In this document: piece after piece, positions 1-11,156 of the stretch
Position numbering within the stretch: position 1 is the stretch's first letter
How the letters are laid out: every line of letters starts with the position of its first letter
NCBI GenBank assembly: GCA_963969395.1
Contig: OZ017799.1
Coordinates: forward strand, 21,206,501 to 21,270,500
Reading direction: 5' to 3'
Origin: Pseudoscleropodium purum
Lineage: Eukaryota > Streptophyta > Bryopsida > Hypnales > Brachytheciaceae
DNA: 64,000 nucleotides
The notes under the pieces: generated by a model
Databases searched by the model: none
The model's input: only the letters and a program-made list of their open reading frames with translations
What the model was told of the DNA's origin: nothing
Made by a program: the position numbers and the translations under genes

Positions 1-80
1 GTATTTATTCTTTATTCATGGTGAGACAAAAGATATGGGATAACTAGAATATAGAAACTTAGCCATTGTACTTCTCGACA

Positions 81-160
81 TTGTTTCAAACGTCTAAACG
101 TTGATTCAAACATTCTGATGTTGTTTTAAGCATCTCAATATTGTTTCTAACATCTGGATT
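81..160. repeat. 20-bp minisatellite, four units
   Basis: Four consecutive 20-bp units, each beginning TTGTTTC or TTGATTC and continuing roughly AAACATCTGGATG. The period is exactly 20 bp with several substitutions between units. No gene overlaps it. The remainder of 1-850 is AT-rich sequence in which I see no gene; the 140-residue open frame at 141-563 has a low-complexity composition and no recognisable domain. Confidence 0.8.
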
Positions 161-310
161 GTATTGTATGAGATATTTCACATTGAATACAATTTTTGTT
201 ATATCTATCCCATATGAATTGTTTCATTTCCTACCACCCTACTTGTATAAAGGTCATCTCTTTTCATCCATGGTGCTTATCCATTCATTTTTTTTGCAAA
301 GCATGCCATG
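161..310. repeat. dispersed repeat, related to 37560-37680
   Basis: The stretch around CCTACTTGTATAAAGGTC matches, at roughly 70 percent by eye, a stretch near 37620 around CCCACTTGTATAAATATC, with matching flanks on both sides (CCCATATGAATTG against CTCATATCATTTG upstream, CTTTTCATCCATGG against CTTTTCAAGGCG downstream). It is probably a fragment of an old transposon; the family is not identified. Confidence 0.4.
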
Positions 311-849
311 TGGTTGCCTTTTCCCTAAATTTTTCACATATGGTCAACATTTTATCATAGATTGTAATAATTTTATTAACTTATCCATAGTCAAAATGGG
401 ACTATTTGCTAATGTGGCAATCTATGTTGTTTTGGACGTCCCCAAAAACATCAATATAACTTTAGTCATGTCAAATAAAACATCAACTTGGATTTACAAT
501 TTCACAACAATTTTCTCTACAACATCCACAAAAATCTACCTTGTCAAGCTAGATGCCCTTTGACATCTTCATGTTTTATTAGACATCACACATTAATGGT
601 CAAATACAACCAAAAACCTGGATTTCTTATAGTGTTATAAAAACACTAATAGCAAATGCAATATAAGGCCTTGTAGCCAAATATAATAGTGCTCTAACCA
701 CAACAAAGTATGGAAATCATTCACTAAGTGGTTCCTCCTCCTCTTCATAAGGGCAATTAGGATCAAATTATCTTTGATGCTACAACCAACTATAGGTGTA
801 GAGAATAAATAGGCATATATTATATTGAAGATTTTCAAGATTTTGTAGA

Positions 850-1560
850 TATAAGACATTTGGAATAGAAAAATATTGCCATCATTTAGATGAAGAACTT
901 ACTATAGGCCAATGCAAAAGTTAGTTATCTCAAGCAATTTCATCTCAAATTCACAAGTAAGAAATTGAATAGTTGTACTATATGCAAATTTGGTGCCTAC
1001 AAGGTTCAAGTCATCAACTTATATTGTAATGATTACAAATCCATATTTATCTCATTTGATAAAGAGACATGAAAGTAATGAATCATTTATAAAATAATGT
1101 TAAATAAGATAGTCTTGCAATCATTGATACCACATGCATCTAAATTATTTAAGACTATATAATGCCTATTGTAATTTCACACCACAGTATTTGCTCAGAG
1201 TAGGAGTAGCTTGATTGGTGGTTTCAAGACCAAGTAAAACTGTCATATAAATATTAACATCAAGAGAGTCATATAGATAAGCAATGACTACATTATAAGA
1301 CACATCTTAAAACTGGTGTGCACTACCACTCCAATAAGATATCAGAAAGTGATAAAATTCATAACTAGTGAATATGTAGAATCATAATCAATACCAAACT
1401 TTTATATGTATAAAACTTTGAGCAACCAAATGGACTTTGTAATGGATAATTTGACTTTTTTCATTGCATTTGTGCACAAATATCAACTTGTATTCAATAG
1501 GTCAATAAACGTGATTATTCATAATAGATCTAAATATCTATGTCTTGCATAAGGAAACAT
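850..1560 (-). pseudogene. decayed Ty1/copia reverse transcriptase fragment
   Basis: Reading the minus strand gives a degraded copia reverse transcriptase with many stops and at least one frameshift. Recognisable in order: a YKVHLVAQSF stretch (family: YKARLVAKGF) near 1430, LDVNIYMTV (family: L...IYM.QP/V) near 1240, KLQ-stop-ALYSLK (family: KLKKSLYGLKQ) near 1160, then VIITI-stop-VDDLNLVGT near 1000-1035, which is the YVDD catalytic box with its tyrosine codon replaced by TAA. No LTRs, integrase or RNase H could be assigned. It is a dead remnant, with the upstream end passing into the inverted repeat that starts at 1581. Confidence 0.75.
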
Positions 1561-1580
1561 ATTCCTTGCTAGCAACTTTC

Positions 1581-2333
1581 CATCAAATTTTTGTAAATTT
1601 CATCATCTGAGTTGTATTAGTATTAACTATGATTTGCCTACAAAAATTTGTAGGAAAGGTTGTTTTCATTTTTTTTCATGATAAATGAGATTTGCAATTA
1701 ATATCATTTTGGATTTAGGTTGGAATTCTAGAAGATCCAACGGTGTTGTGTAGGAGATAAATGAGGTTGAAGGTAGGGGACCAAATAAAATCCCAAGGCC
1801 TAAATCCAAACATTGGGTGCTCAAATCAAAGGTTGGATAAGCTCCACTTGAACCGTAGTAAGCTCAATTTGAATGCTTAGTGAGGAAGCCAAGGGTCTTA
1901 CAATTTTTTTATTTATTCATTAATTTATTTCTTAAATAAGAAATGCATTCAATCATTTAAAGTATCATGTATTTGCAGACATACTTGAAGACATACTTGC
2001 CTTTAACATTGAAGAAAACAATACAACTAATATAGACAATACAACACCACCTACAATTTCTAAGACACTACCACCACCACTACTACTACCCACAATGTAT
2101 AGACATCGCCACCACCTACAAGCACAAGTTTAAATGCATGTATGACGATTTTTCCAAGGGCAATTGGAGATAGAACCCAAGTTTTTATTTATCCTCCCAA
2201 ACTTGGAATGCATAGAAGGGGCATTGAATTGGAACTTCATTGTCAAATGCTAATTCTTCTTCATGTTACAAAGCTTCAACCATGGTTCCGTAGGAGTCCT
2301 TTCATTCATTTGCTTCTCCTTCAATTCCTCTTG
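1581..2333 (+). repeat. outer inverted repeat, left arm (753 bp)
   Basis: This arm is the reverse complement of 4382-5134, with only a handful of differences seen by eye over about 750 bp. The arm contains an ACC/ACT trinucleotide-rich tract (about 2050-2090) and, near its inner end, the minus-strand remnant of an open frame ending in a charged helix. It is the outer layer of a nested palindrome with a 2.05 kb core. Confidence 0.9.
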
Positions 2334-2379
2334 TCATGATCCTTGTCATGATCCTTGTCACAACCTTTGAGGGATGAAT

Positions 2380-2970
2380 ACATTGATAAATGAAAGAATT
2401 TATGATGATTGTTTTATGATCTTTGATGGATGAATGAATTGATGGATGAATTAATTCATTGTGAAATGTGCACTAGTGGATAAGGAAGGATTGTATGGAG
2501 ATAGAAATCTCTAAATGGTAAATTTGTGTATTAGAGAAGACAACTCCTAGTGGATGACAAGGGCATTGGAGTGCCTAGAGATAGATATCTCTAAAAGAGA
2601 GATATCTCTAACAGATAGATTTATACAATGAAGTTAGACAACTCAATTTGGATGACAAGTGCACTAGAGTTAGACAACTTCCAAATAAAGACAAGCATTT
2701 TGGAACTTGGAATTAGATAGTTCCAAATAGAATATCAAGATTTGGATAAAAGAAGATTTAGATAAAATATGATAAGATATGGTTGGAGAAGTATAACTAG
2801 GACTTTTATTTTAGTGGGTGGTTCTCAATAAAACCAAAAATTCAAAATAGAAAAGAAGTCCTAGTCTATATTAAGAACTAATAGTCTTTATTGATAGTCT
2901 CTATTATATAAGACAGACCTTGAGGGTGAGGAGAATCTCTATCTCCATGCAATCCTTCTTTATCCACTTA
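2380..2970. repeat. short tandem and inverted repeats in the palindrome core
   Basis: The stretch between the left arms holds GATGGATGAAT tandem units (about 2420-2455), two imperfect copies of a roughly 95-bp unit containing GACAACTC and TGGATGACAAG (near 2538 and 2635), a GAGATATCTC palindrome near 2580-2610, and a 40-bp segment (about 2472-2512, containing GGAAGGATTGTATGGAGATAG) that recurs inverted at about 2930-2970. No gene is seen. Confidence 0.6.
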
Positions 2971-2975
2971 AATAG

Positions 2976-3274
2976 CAAATTTTAGAGGATACATGAAAAC
3001 TTAGGCTCTATTTTCAATTGCCCTTGAAAAAATTGTCAAACATGTATTTGAACTTGTACTTGTAGGTGGTGGTGGTATCTACAATGTTAGAGGCAAGTAT
3101 GTCTTCAAGGTAATTAGAGGCAAGTACGGTTAATTTGTATAATCCTCTATAATCCACCCCAAGTCTCAATGTTACATCCATCCTTGAGCTTTCTATAGAC
3201 AACTCCATCTTTTCAAGCTATCCAAACATCCACTTGACGCAACCACACCATATTCATCTTCTCAAGGCTATTTA
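2976..3274 (+). repeat. inner inverted repeat, left arm (about 299 bp)
   Basis: This is the reverse complement of 3664-3961 with few differences (for example one extra G near 3110). The two arms are separated by about 390 bp (3275-3663) that hold nothing recognisable. Parts of this arm are also related, at perhaps 80 percent, to the outer arms (the segment with CAATTGCCCTTG and the GGTGGTGG tract), so inner and outer arms derive from one ancestral repeat. Confidence 0.85.
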
Positions 3275-3663
3275 AGCATCCACTTGATGCAACTACACCA
3301 TACCCAAAATCACATCCTAAAGAGCTCTATTCCAAACTTCAAAGTTCACCTTTCATTGTTCCTTAGTAGCAAATGTTCTTGATGTCCAAATAAATCTTTC
3401 AAAAATACCTTTAACAAATTTCTTCAATGTAAATTATAATCTTTACAATACAAAGATTTATCGTGAATTCTAATACTATTATAGTGGAAATTATTAACGA
3501 GTCCAAAATCAATCTACTCTAATTATACCAATTGTTATAGACTACCAACAATAGATACCAATCAAGAATTCAAAATATACTTATGAATAGGATTGTATTC
3601 ACATGGAATTCAACCACCTGACTATAGACAGAGATCAATCTCTATTTCTATGCAATTCTTCAT

Positions 3664-3961
3664 TAAATAGCCTTGAGAAGATGAATATGGTGTAGTTGCG
3701 TCAAGTGGATGTTTTGATAGCTTGAAAAGATGGAGTTGTCTATAGAAAGCTCAAGGATGGATGTAACATTGAGACTTGGGGTGGATTATAGAGGATTATA
3801 CAAATTAACCATACTTGCCTCTAATTACTTGAAGACATACTTGCCTCTAACATTGTAGATACCACCACCACCTACAAGTACAAGTTCAAATACATGTTTG
3901 ACAATTTTTTCAAGGGCAATTGAAAATAGAGCCTAAGTTTTCACATATCCTCTAAAATTTG
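3664..3961 (-). repeat. inner inverted repeat, right arm
   Basis: Partner of 2976-3274. Beyond 3961 the homology to the outer arms continues without a break through about 4245, giving a longer minus-strand copy of the same unit. Confidence 0.85.
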
Positions 3962-3964
3962 GAA

Positions 3965-4250
3965 TGCATAGAAGGGACATTAGATTAAAACTTCATTATT
4001 AGGTGTTAGTTCTTCTTCACATCACAGAGCTTCAACCATAATTCTCTGTGAAACCTGCCTTTCATTTGCTTCTCTTTCAACTCCTTTTCTTTCAATTGCA
4101 TCTCCCTTAGTTCTTTAGCCTCCACTTCACATGTCATACTATCATATGGTTATGCCTCACTAGCTTCCGCCTCACCTATAACACCTACATGACTCATCAT
4201 CCATTTTTCTCTAGTCATTCCAAATGATACTCCGTTCCTTGTCCATTGTG
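3965..4250 (-). pseudogene. transposon-like ORF remnant with charged C-terminal helix
   Basis: The minus strand reads about 85 codons with one stop (near 4153): a segment starting GMTREKWMM, then CEVEAKELREMQLKEKELKE (a likely coiled coil), then a WLKLCDVKKN ending followed by a stop. The plus strand from about 4255 encodes a related, more damaged version (GMNRKEWVTNC ... KEKELKERQM ... WLKLCNMKKN) running into the outer right arm. The two versions diverge outward from a short palindromic centre near 4250. A protein of this type, with an acidic/basic helix at its end, is typical of transposon accessory ORFs, but I cannot name the family. Confidence 0.5.
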
Positions 4251-4381
4251 TACCATTGGGAATGAATAGAAAAGAATGGGTGACAAATTGTATAGGTGTT
4301 GTAGGTGAGATGGAAGCTACTGAAGCAAAACCATGTGATGGTATGGCATGTGAGGTGGACTAAGGCAAATACAATTAAAAG

Positions 4382-5134
4382 AGAAGGAGTTGAAGGAGAG
4401 GCAAATGAATGAAAGGACTCCTAGGGAACCATGGTTGAAGCTTTGTAACATGAAGAAGAATTAGCATTTGACAATGAAGTTCCAATTCAATGCCCCTTCT
4501 ATGCATTCCAAGTTTGGGAGGATAAATAAAAACTTGGGTTCTATCTCCAATTGCCCTTGGAAAAATCGTCATACATGCATTTAAACTTGTGCTTGTAGGT
4601 GGTGGCGATGTCTATACATTGTGGGTAGTAGTAGTGGTGGTGGTAGTGTCTTAGAAATTGTAGGTGGTGTTGTATTGTCTATATTAGTTGTATTGTTTTC
4701 TTCAATGTTAAAGGCAAGTATGTCTTCAAGTATGTCTGCAAATACATGATACTTTAAATGATTGAATGCATTTCTTATTTAAGAAATAAATTAATGAATA
4801 AATAAAAAAATTGTAAGACCCTTGGCTTCCTCACTAAGCATTCAAATTGAGCTTACTACGGTTCAAGTGGAGCTTATCCAACCTTTGATTTGAGCACCCA
4901 ATGTTTGGATTTAGGCCTTGGGATTTTATTTGGTCCCCTACCTTCAACCTCATTTATCTCCTACACAACACCGTTGGATCTTCTAGAATTCCAACCTAAA
5001 TCCAAAATGATATTAATTGCAAATCTCATTTATCATGCAAAAAAAATGAAAACAACCTTTCCTACAAATTTTTGTAGGCAAATCATAGTTAATACTAATA
5101 CAACTCAGATGATGAAATTTACAAAAATTTGATG
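4382..5134 (-). repeat. outer inverted repeat, right arm
   Basis: Partner of 1581-2333 and nearly identical to it. The short open frame carried at the inner end of both arms differs at only a few of its 65 residues between them. The near-identity implies recent duplication, recent gene conversion or an assembly effect. Confidence 0.9.
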
Positions 5135-5739
5135 AAAAGCATCTATACTTTGTACCAAAGGATCTACGAAATAATAACAACAGGATGTGTTAATAGGATG
5201 TAAAACTTATAGAGAGGTTAGTGTGCATAAAGAAATGTTTAACCTACATGTGAAGCTTTTATTCATATCATTCCAATAGATATTGCAAAAGTAAAAATTT
5301 TTTTTTCAATTTCAGTGTCAAACCAAGCAACAAAAAGCATTTTCTAAAAAAATAAAATTTATTTTCTTATAATTGTATAGATTGATATCTACTTACAAAA
5401 AATTGAACAATGAGGTAAAAATTTTGAGGGTTTTTGTTTGCAGCTAGTGAAGGTAGAAAAAACATATAAAGTTGGTTTTTTCTTTTAATTTGGAAATTTT
5501 TCAAATAAGAATAAAAATAAAGGATGCTAATTGATTATCAGAACATTTACTCTATTGGGATTAATAATTTTCAAATTCTTCCAAAAGTTATTAGCATATA
5601 GTTTTACCATTCATTTACTAACACCTCCTACCTTCAAAAAAAATTTAAGAATGAATATGAAATTTTTTTTGGTTAATATAGAATATTCTTTATAATTTTT
5701 CAATTCTACAAATAAAATGCCAAATGACTATGTATTCAA

Positions 5740-5970
5740 AAGATACAAACACCCCGCCCCTTGCAATAAACACACACTTTTTTGTAAAAACAAGAGCCAT
5801 TAATCTTGTATACAAAAATTCCCTCCTCCCCTTCTAACATCGTTGGTCTTGAGGAATAAATAATATAGATATGGATATAGATACTCTAGGATATAGATAT
5901 GGAAATGAATATATAAAACAGATACAAAATATAGAATATGTGTAATATGCATGGAATATATATATATGGC
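5740..5970 (+). repeat. dispersed element with internal ATGGATAT minisatellite, copy 1
   Basis: A GAGCCATTAATC stretch, a C-rich stretch (CCCTCCTCCCC), a TTGGTCTTGAGG stretch and then an array of degenerate AGATATGGATAT/GATACAAAATAT units. The same order of parts is seen near 32570-32900 and, in reverse orientation, near 44515-44790. The rest of 5135-6940 is AT-rich spacer without a gene. Confidence 0.55.
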
Positions 5971-6941
5971 CATATGAATACACATTGTCTATATTGTTTG
6001 TAAGTGAAGCACCTATTAAAGAAATATAAGTATTGAGTTGGGGGTATGTCATAAGTACTTATGTCAATTTTTCAGCCAATGGCAAAGTGATACATATACC
6101 CTCTTTTACATTTTTTGGAAAAGTTTAATGGCCATTGGTTGAATGCTACTTGTACCCTTTGAAAATGATTTATGTTCTTTTCTAAAATTCACATTTTCTC
6201 ACTATGTCTCCAAAAGATGTCATACAACTTTAGGGTATTAATCTACTATCAAGATAATACTGCAAAGAGGCATAATCAAAGTCAAACAAATTTAGAAAAC
6301 TTCAAAAGTATTTCAATGATTAATTTAGATTAACTAACTACTTTAATACTATTCCAAGCCTTATAGTAGGAGCTCTATATAGACTAAAACAACTTTCAAG
6401 TGATTATGATATTGATTTCTAATCAAGAGGTTTAACAATTATGAATTTCAAAAGCAAACAAATTGTTAAATATTTACTACTCATAATGATTGCCAATGCT
6501 CTATACTTAGATGGTATTTAGAAATGTTCAAACCAATCTTGGTTTAGGTTTCAAATTTATTGTTTGACTATAATAATACGTAAATGTTGTTGAGATTTTT
6601 TTACGCAAATTTCATTGATTATACTAAAAAAAATGTAATTTAGGAAGGTTCCATAATTTTATATCATTAGAATCAATAAAGAACATTGCATGTATTCATT
6701 GCAACCTAAATGAAATTAGCCACATATCTTCTAAACCTACTACTATTGAATACCCTCCCAATCCTAATTTGAAGTGAAGTAAAGTTTAGAAACTAATTTT
6801 TTAATGGAGAATTACTAAATAAAAAAGAATCACTTGAAAGTGTACACTAAAAAAGATCATTTAGGTTACTACAATTGTTATCAAAATTGAATTAGCAAAA
6901 GTGAGGTCATAAATTTGAAAAACACAAACATTTCAATAAAT

Positions 6942-7844
6942 CATTACAAAAAATTTCAACTTTGTAGAAGGTTGTTAAGAAGATTTGTTCATTGTCATCA
7001 ATGTTTTTTAGAAAGTGTTATTCATGTGTACCTCCTCAGTTTGATGGGTGGGCAATGCACGATAGGGCTCAAGAATGAACTGTCCAGATGAAATCGCAAA
7101 CTCACTTCTTTTCCCATTCTGACAACTACCGTACTTGGGTAGCACATTCGGCACTTTGGTGCCAAATAATTAATTGAAGTTCAAAAATAAATTGTGGCAC
7201 TTCATTATTTAATTTTCAAAAAACTGGCACTCAAATGAAAATTATAAATCATATTCAACATCTAACATACAATTTCTACAATTTAGATCAAAAAAATTGT
7301 TTCAAGGTCCATCTAATTGAAAAAGAGTCACTTTGAGAATGAATTGCGTCCATAGCCAAGACATGGGTGGAATGGTGAAGAAAGGTACTTATACAAGTGG
7401 GGTGGTGGGAGGAAAAGCAACCCATGTGGAATATGTAGGATTAGTAAAAGCTTAACCTATGTTTTGACAATGAGCAATCAAACTCTCACCTTCAATTTAT
7501 CCCATACCTTTTGAAGATTCAAAATGGACAATCGATTTCATTATAAAAATGACCTCTCCACAATTCATCTCAGTATGCATCAATGAATAAATTTCTTCAA
7601 TTTACTTTTGAAAACTGGCTCACATATAAATGTTCAAATGATGAGTTGGTACTTCGCCTAGTGGACTCTTAATGAATTTTCTGAATTTTTGGCAAACCAT
7701 CTTTATATTTCCCAAAGTTGTGTTGGCACTAGTAGTGCCAACTCGGACATTGGACACTGTGCACGGGGAACCAACGGGTTGGCACTAGAAATTATCCCCC
7801 CAAAAAACTTGTAGCCCTCCCATGGCCTCATTTTTTTCCTAATG
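6942..7844 (+). repeat. dispersed GGCAC-palindrome element, copy 1
   Basis: About 900 bp matching 42833-43704 along its whole length (roughly 85-88 percent by eye) and, in an internally deleted form, 18857-19126. It starts CATTACAAAAAATTTCA and ends TTTTTTTCCTAATG. It is studded with GGCAC/GTGCC motifs, including a GGCACTTTGGTGCC hairpin near 7149 and a palindrome with 9-bp arms, TTGGCACTAGTAGTGCCAA, at 7723-7741. No open frame is conserved between copies. The family was not identified. Confidence 0.8.
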
Positions 7845-9478
7845 CACCATGTCAAGAGTTAAAAAAAAAATTTCAATAAATTAGCATGTCACTTCTTGAA
7901 GGACTATACTTAATGAATTATTTTTTGCAAATTACAGTTGTGGTGAAGTCTAGAGTTAGAGCAAAAGACTAGGGTTAGAGCAAAAGACTAGGATTGTGTA
8001 AGCATGTATGTAGCTACTTTTATGCTTCTACTAGGAATCAAAAATTATATCAAGCTAAAATTGAAAGAACTTCTTCACACATACAAGCATGTACTCTACA
8101 CCAATAGTTGAAACAATTACTTCTTAGGTATTTTCTAGTTGAAACTTGGGGAAAGGAGCTATAGCAAATAGAAGGTTGTAAAACCTTCCTCAAAATTTAA
8201 AAAAAAAACTAAATTGTAAATTCAAAACTTAAAACAAAAGCATAGGAGCGTAATGATAATGTGTTGTGATTAGAAAACTAAACAATCTACCAAAAAATCA
8301 CAACAACTAAAGTACACAAAGCATAAACAAGTGCCTTTTCAAAGAAGTCCTTAAGCATATACAAGTATATAATGGGGAGTGTTAGTATATGAGCATAGAA
8401 TCTATGAGCCTATAAGCCTAGGAGTTTATAATATAGACACCTTCTATGGTTAATATTGTCTATGTTATAGGTATTTATGTTATGGACTCTTTTCATATTA
8501 TAGTGCACTTATATTATAGGTACTTATATTATAAACTCTTTCAAATGATTGTAGATATAACCCTACAACTAGATGTAAGGCCCGTAGGTTCATGTCTTTA
8601 TACTCACACACTACTACCATTGCATATACAATGAAAAAGAAGGTTAATAGTATTCTTCTTCTATTTGTCCAAAAGATTCTCACCTAATCCCTTTGACTAT
8701 TCATCTATAATGGAGAGTGTATTAAGATAATAATATATTATTTAATAAAGAAATCTAATTATGAAATAAAAAAACAAAATGACCCTTTAGCAACCAAGAT
8801 GTGTTCCACATTTGTATTTCCATCTATTTCCCATTTTGACCTAATATATTATATATTCAAGAGCAACGGTTTATACCAAATGCTTGGACAAAATAATCCC
8901 TTATATATATTATTTAACCACATTCAAAATATAGCCATAGCAACGCCACTATTATAGCAGAGACTTTTCTTGCTTTTCAAAGTAGAAAGAAAAAAATAGT
9001 TTGAACAACTTATTCATGCCGGATTTACAACTCTTACAAGAAAGATTACTAAATCTTTTAGATTTAAATTTGAGTAGTTCTATGGTTACTAACTTACTAT
9101 AGAATGAATTAACTCCTAAAGGATTAGGGTGTTTTTAGCCCCCAAATTGCTCCAAAATACTTACATTCAAAGCAAGGCTAAAATCTTCATCTATATTTAT
9201 TCATTAATAAATTCAGCTTTAAGATCCTCTTATTAACTTGTTAAAGGATATATTTAAAAAAAAAAATTCAAACCAACAAACTTTATCAATTGTAGAATCA
9301 TAATTTTTGAATTTAAAAAACAAATGTTTCAATTCTTTCTAAATGGTTAAGTTTTATCTTTCAAACTTTTTACCCCAAATATGCATATTTTACAACTTTC
9401 ATCTTTCTATAATATATGAGAGAAATAAGTTGAAATTATGTATAAGAAAATTCAACAAAAAATATTTCATAATCATAC
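7845..9478. other. gene-free AT-rich spacer
   Basis: No gene is recognised. It contains a short direct duplication near 7955-7993 (two copies of GTTAGAGCAAAAGACTAGG) and runs of AT-rich low-complexity sequence. Confidence 0.5.
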
Positions 9479-9905
9479 TTGAAAAAAATAGTAAGTAGAA
9501 AGAAGTAAAGCATGATTAAAAATACTAAATGTTAAGATATAAGTATAATAGTATTGAAAAATTCTAATCCTAGCTATTGTAATGCCTATAAAAAACAATG
9601 ACCATCCTATTTTTTTTAATTTCCCAAAATATTGAAAATTGACTTCATAAACTAATAAAAGGACTTCAATTTTTTTTAGTACAAATTTCATAAGTGTTTG
9701 CAAACTAAAACTTTTTGTAACTTTAATTTTATTACTTGAAATAAAACAATTCAAAGACTTTCAAATATATTTAAATATAGAAAATCAAGTTCAAATTTAT
9801 ATTTTTTTAAATAGTCATTTTTACAAAGCTACCTAAATTGCTTGTGTTGAAGAATAACGGCATATCATATAATAACTCCTAAACCATGTAGTCAAAATTG
9901 TTGCA
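9479..9905 (+). repeat. AT-rich dispersed repeat, copy 1
   Basis: It matches 46370-46805 in order: GAAAAAAATAGTAAGT, then AAAAAACAAT.A.CATCCT, then CATATAATAACT..T.AACCAT.TAGTCAAAA. The match is diverged (about 70 percent by eye). The same family continues at 45168-46075 and 53298-54225. There is no preserved ORF and no recognisable protein domain. Confidence 0.55.
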
Positions 9906-10919
9906 CCTTGAAGTTCATGACTGATTCATTGACCACATGTAGTATGTAAATTTAAAAGAAGAAACTGAAAACTAAGTTCATAGACAAATGATCAAAATCG
10001 CTAAGTTGACAAAAAAATGTCACTTGGTTTTATAGAAGATAATGTCAGTATGTAATTTAATTTTTTATAGGTTATAAGTTGGATAGTTGCAAAATGGGGA
10101 AAATCTAAAAATTGAATATTGGTGCTAAGTACACAAGATAAGCTTTCACATTCTAAATCATGACAAAATAGTGTTTGGTTGTATTGTTTGAGAGAAAAAA
10201 TTGTCAATATTAAGAATTAGGTTTTGTTTGAGGGGATGATTTTGAGTGTATTTATCTAGTGTTTGAGAATTTCCTACCTCAATGGCAATAGAAAAGTGGT
10301 GGTGTTTTTTGGAGTTTTATATAGTCATAGCTTACTTCGAAGACATTTTTAGTAAAATTTCTTTCAATTTAAGCATTTTTAAGAGGAATATTTGATACAA
10401 TGAATATATAATATTAGTGTTCATCATATGAATTTTGAATGTATCCTGGTTCTTCTTCTAATCTTCTACATACTTCATCTTGAAAGTTTGTAATTTAATT
10501 AGTTTTTGTGCCCTCTACTACTTACATTTTACCCAGCTACTTACATTTTATCTAGCTACTTCCATTTTTTTCCTTCATAAGAATGTACTCATGCACAAAA
10601 AATAATTATAATTTCATTTGATTGCCTAAAGTGTTACCAAATACTTATTTGGGCAGTTACCAAGATTGCTAGTTTAATAAAAAATACTCTTCATTATGGA
10701 TTTGATAGGAAATCCCTCTCACAAAGTTTCACATTACCAAAAAAAATTCCATTGATGGAAAAAAATTGTCATCTATCCAGATTTTGGATGAAAGTGAACC
10801 CTTAGTCTTCATGCCACATCAAGAGAGGAATTCTTGAGTGTTGGGAGTGTGGCACAATATAAAATGGATAAATCCCTCGAAAACATTCTTCATCCAATCT
10901 TCATCCAATGCAAATCATG
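9906..10919. other. AT-rich spacer before the RPN7 promoter
   Basis: No gene is seen. A short tandem duplication lies at about 10517-10567, with units containing CTACTTACATTTTA. The base composition changes sharply to CpG-rich at about 10920. Confidence 0.5.
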
Positions 10920-11036
10920 ACGGAGCCGCAAAGGATGCTTGCTTCCAACGTCCTGCGAGGCTGCGACGTCCCACGACACGCTCTCGTGACGTCTCGAGGC
11001 GTCGTTGCGATGCCCTGCGACGTCCTCGCGACGCTT
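10920..11036. repeat. CpG-dense block with degenerate GCGACGTCC units
   Basis: About 115 bp packed with CpG, in strong contrast to the AT-rich flanks. The motif GCGACGTC recurs (near 10970 and 11020), with related forms CAACGTCCTGCG, GTGACGTCTCG and CGCGACGC. It lies roughly 330 bp upstream of the RPN7 start codon. TGACGT-type sequences are known bZIP sites in plants, so it could be regulatory, or it may be a degenerate tandem repeat. Codon-like reading is possible but no protein is recognised. Confidence 0.6.
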
Positions 11037-11156
11037 AGCCTAGCAATGGATGATTCATACAACAGAGGACTCAAACTGAACTGAAATTTTGGGCGACATT
11101 CATCCGTTATTCGGACGGCTTAGTCATCTTTGAAGTTGAAGTCATTTTGCAGACAT

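Noticed and set aside
141..563. 140-codon open frame as a gene
   Set aside because: AT-rich, low complexity, non-ATG start, no domain; it overlaps a dispersed repeat shared with 37.6 kb.
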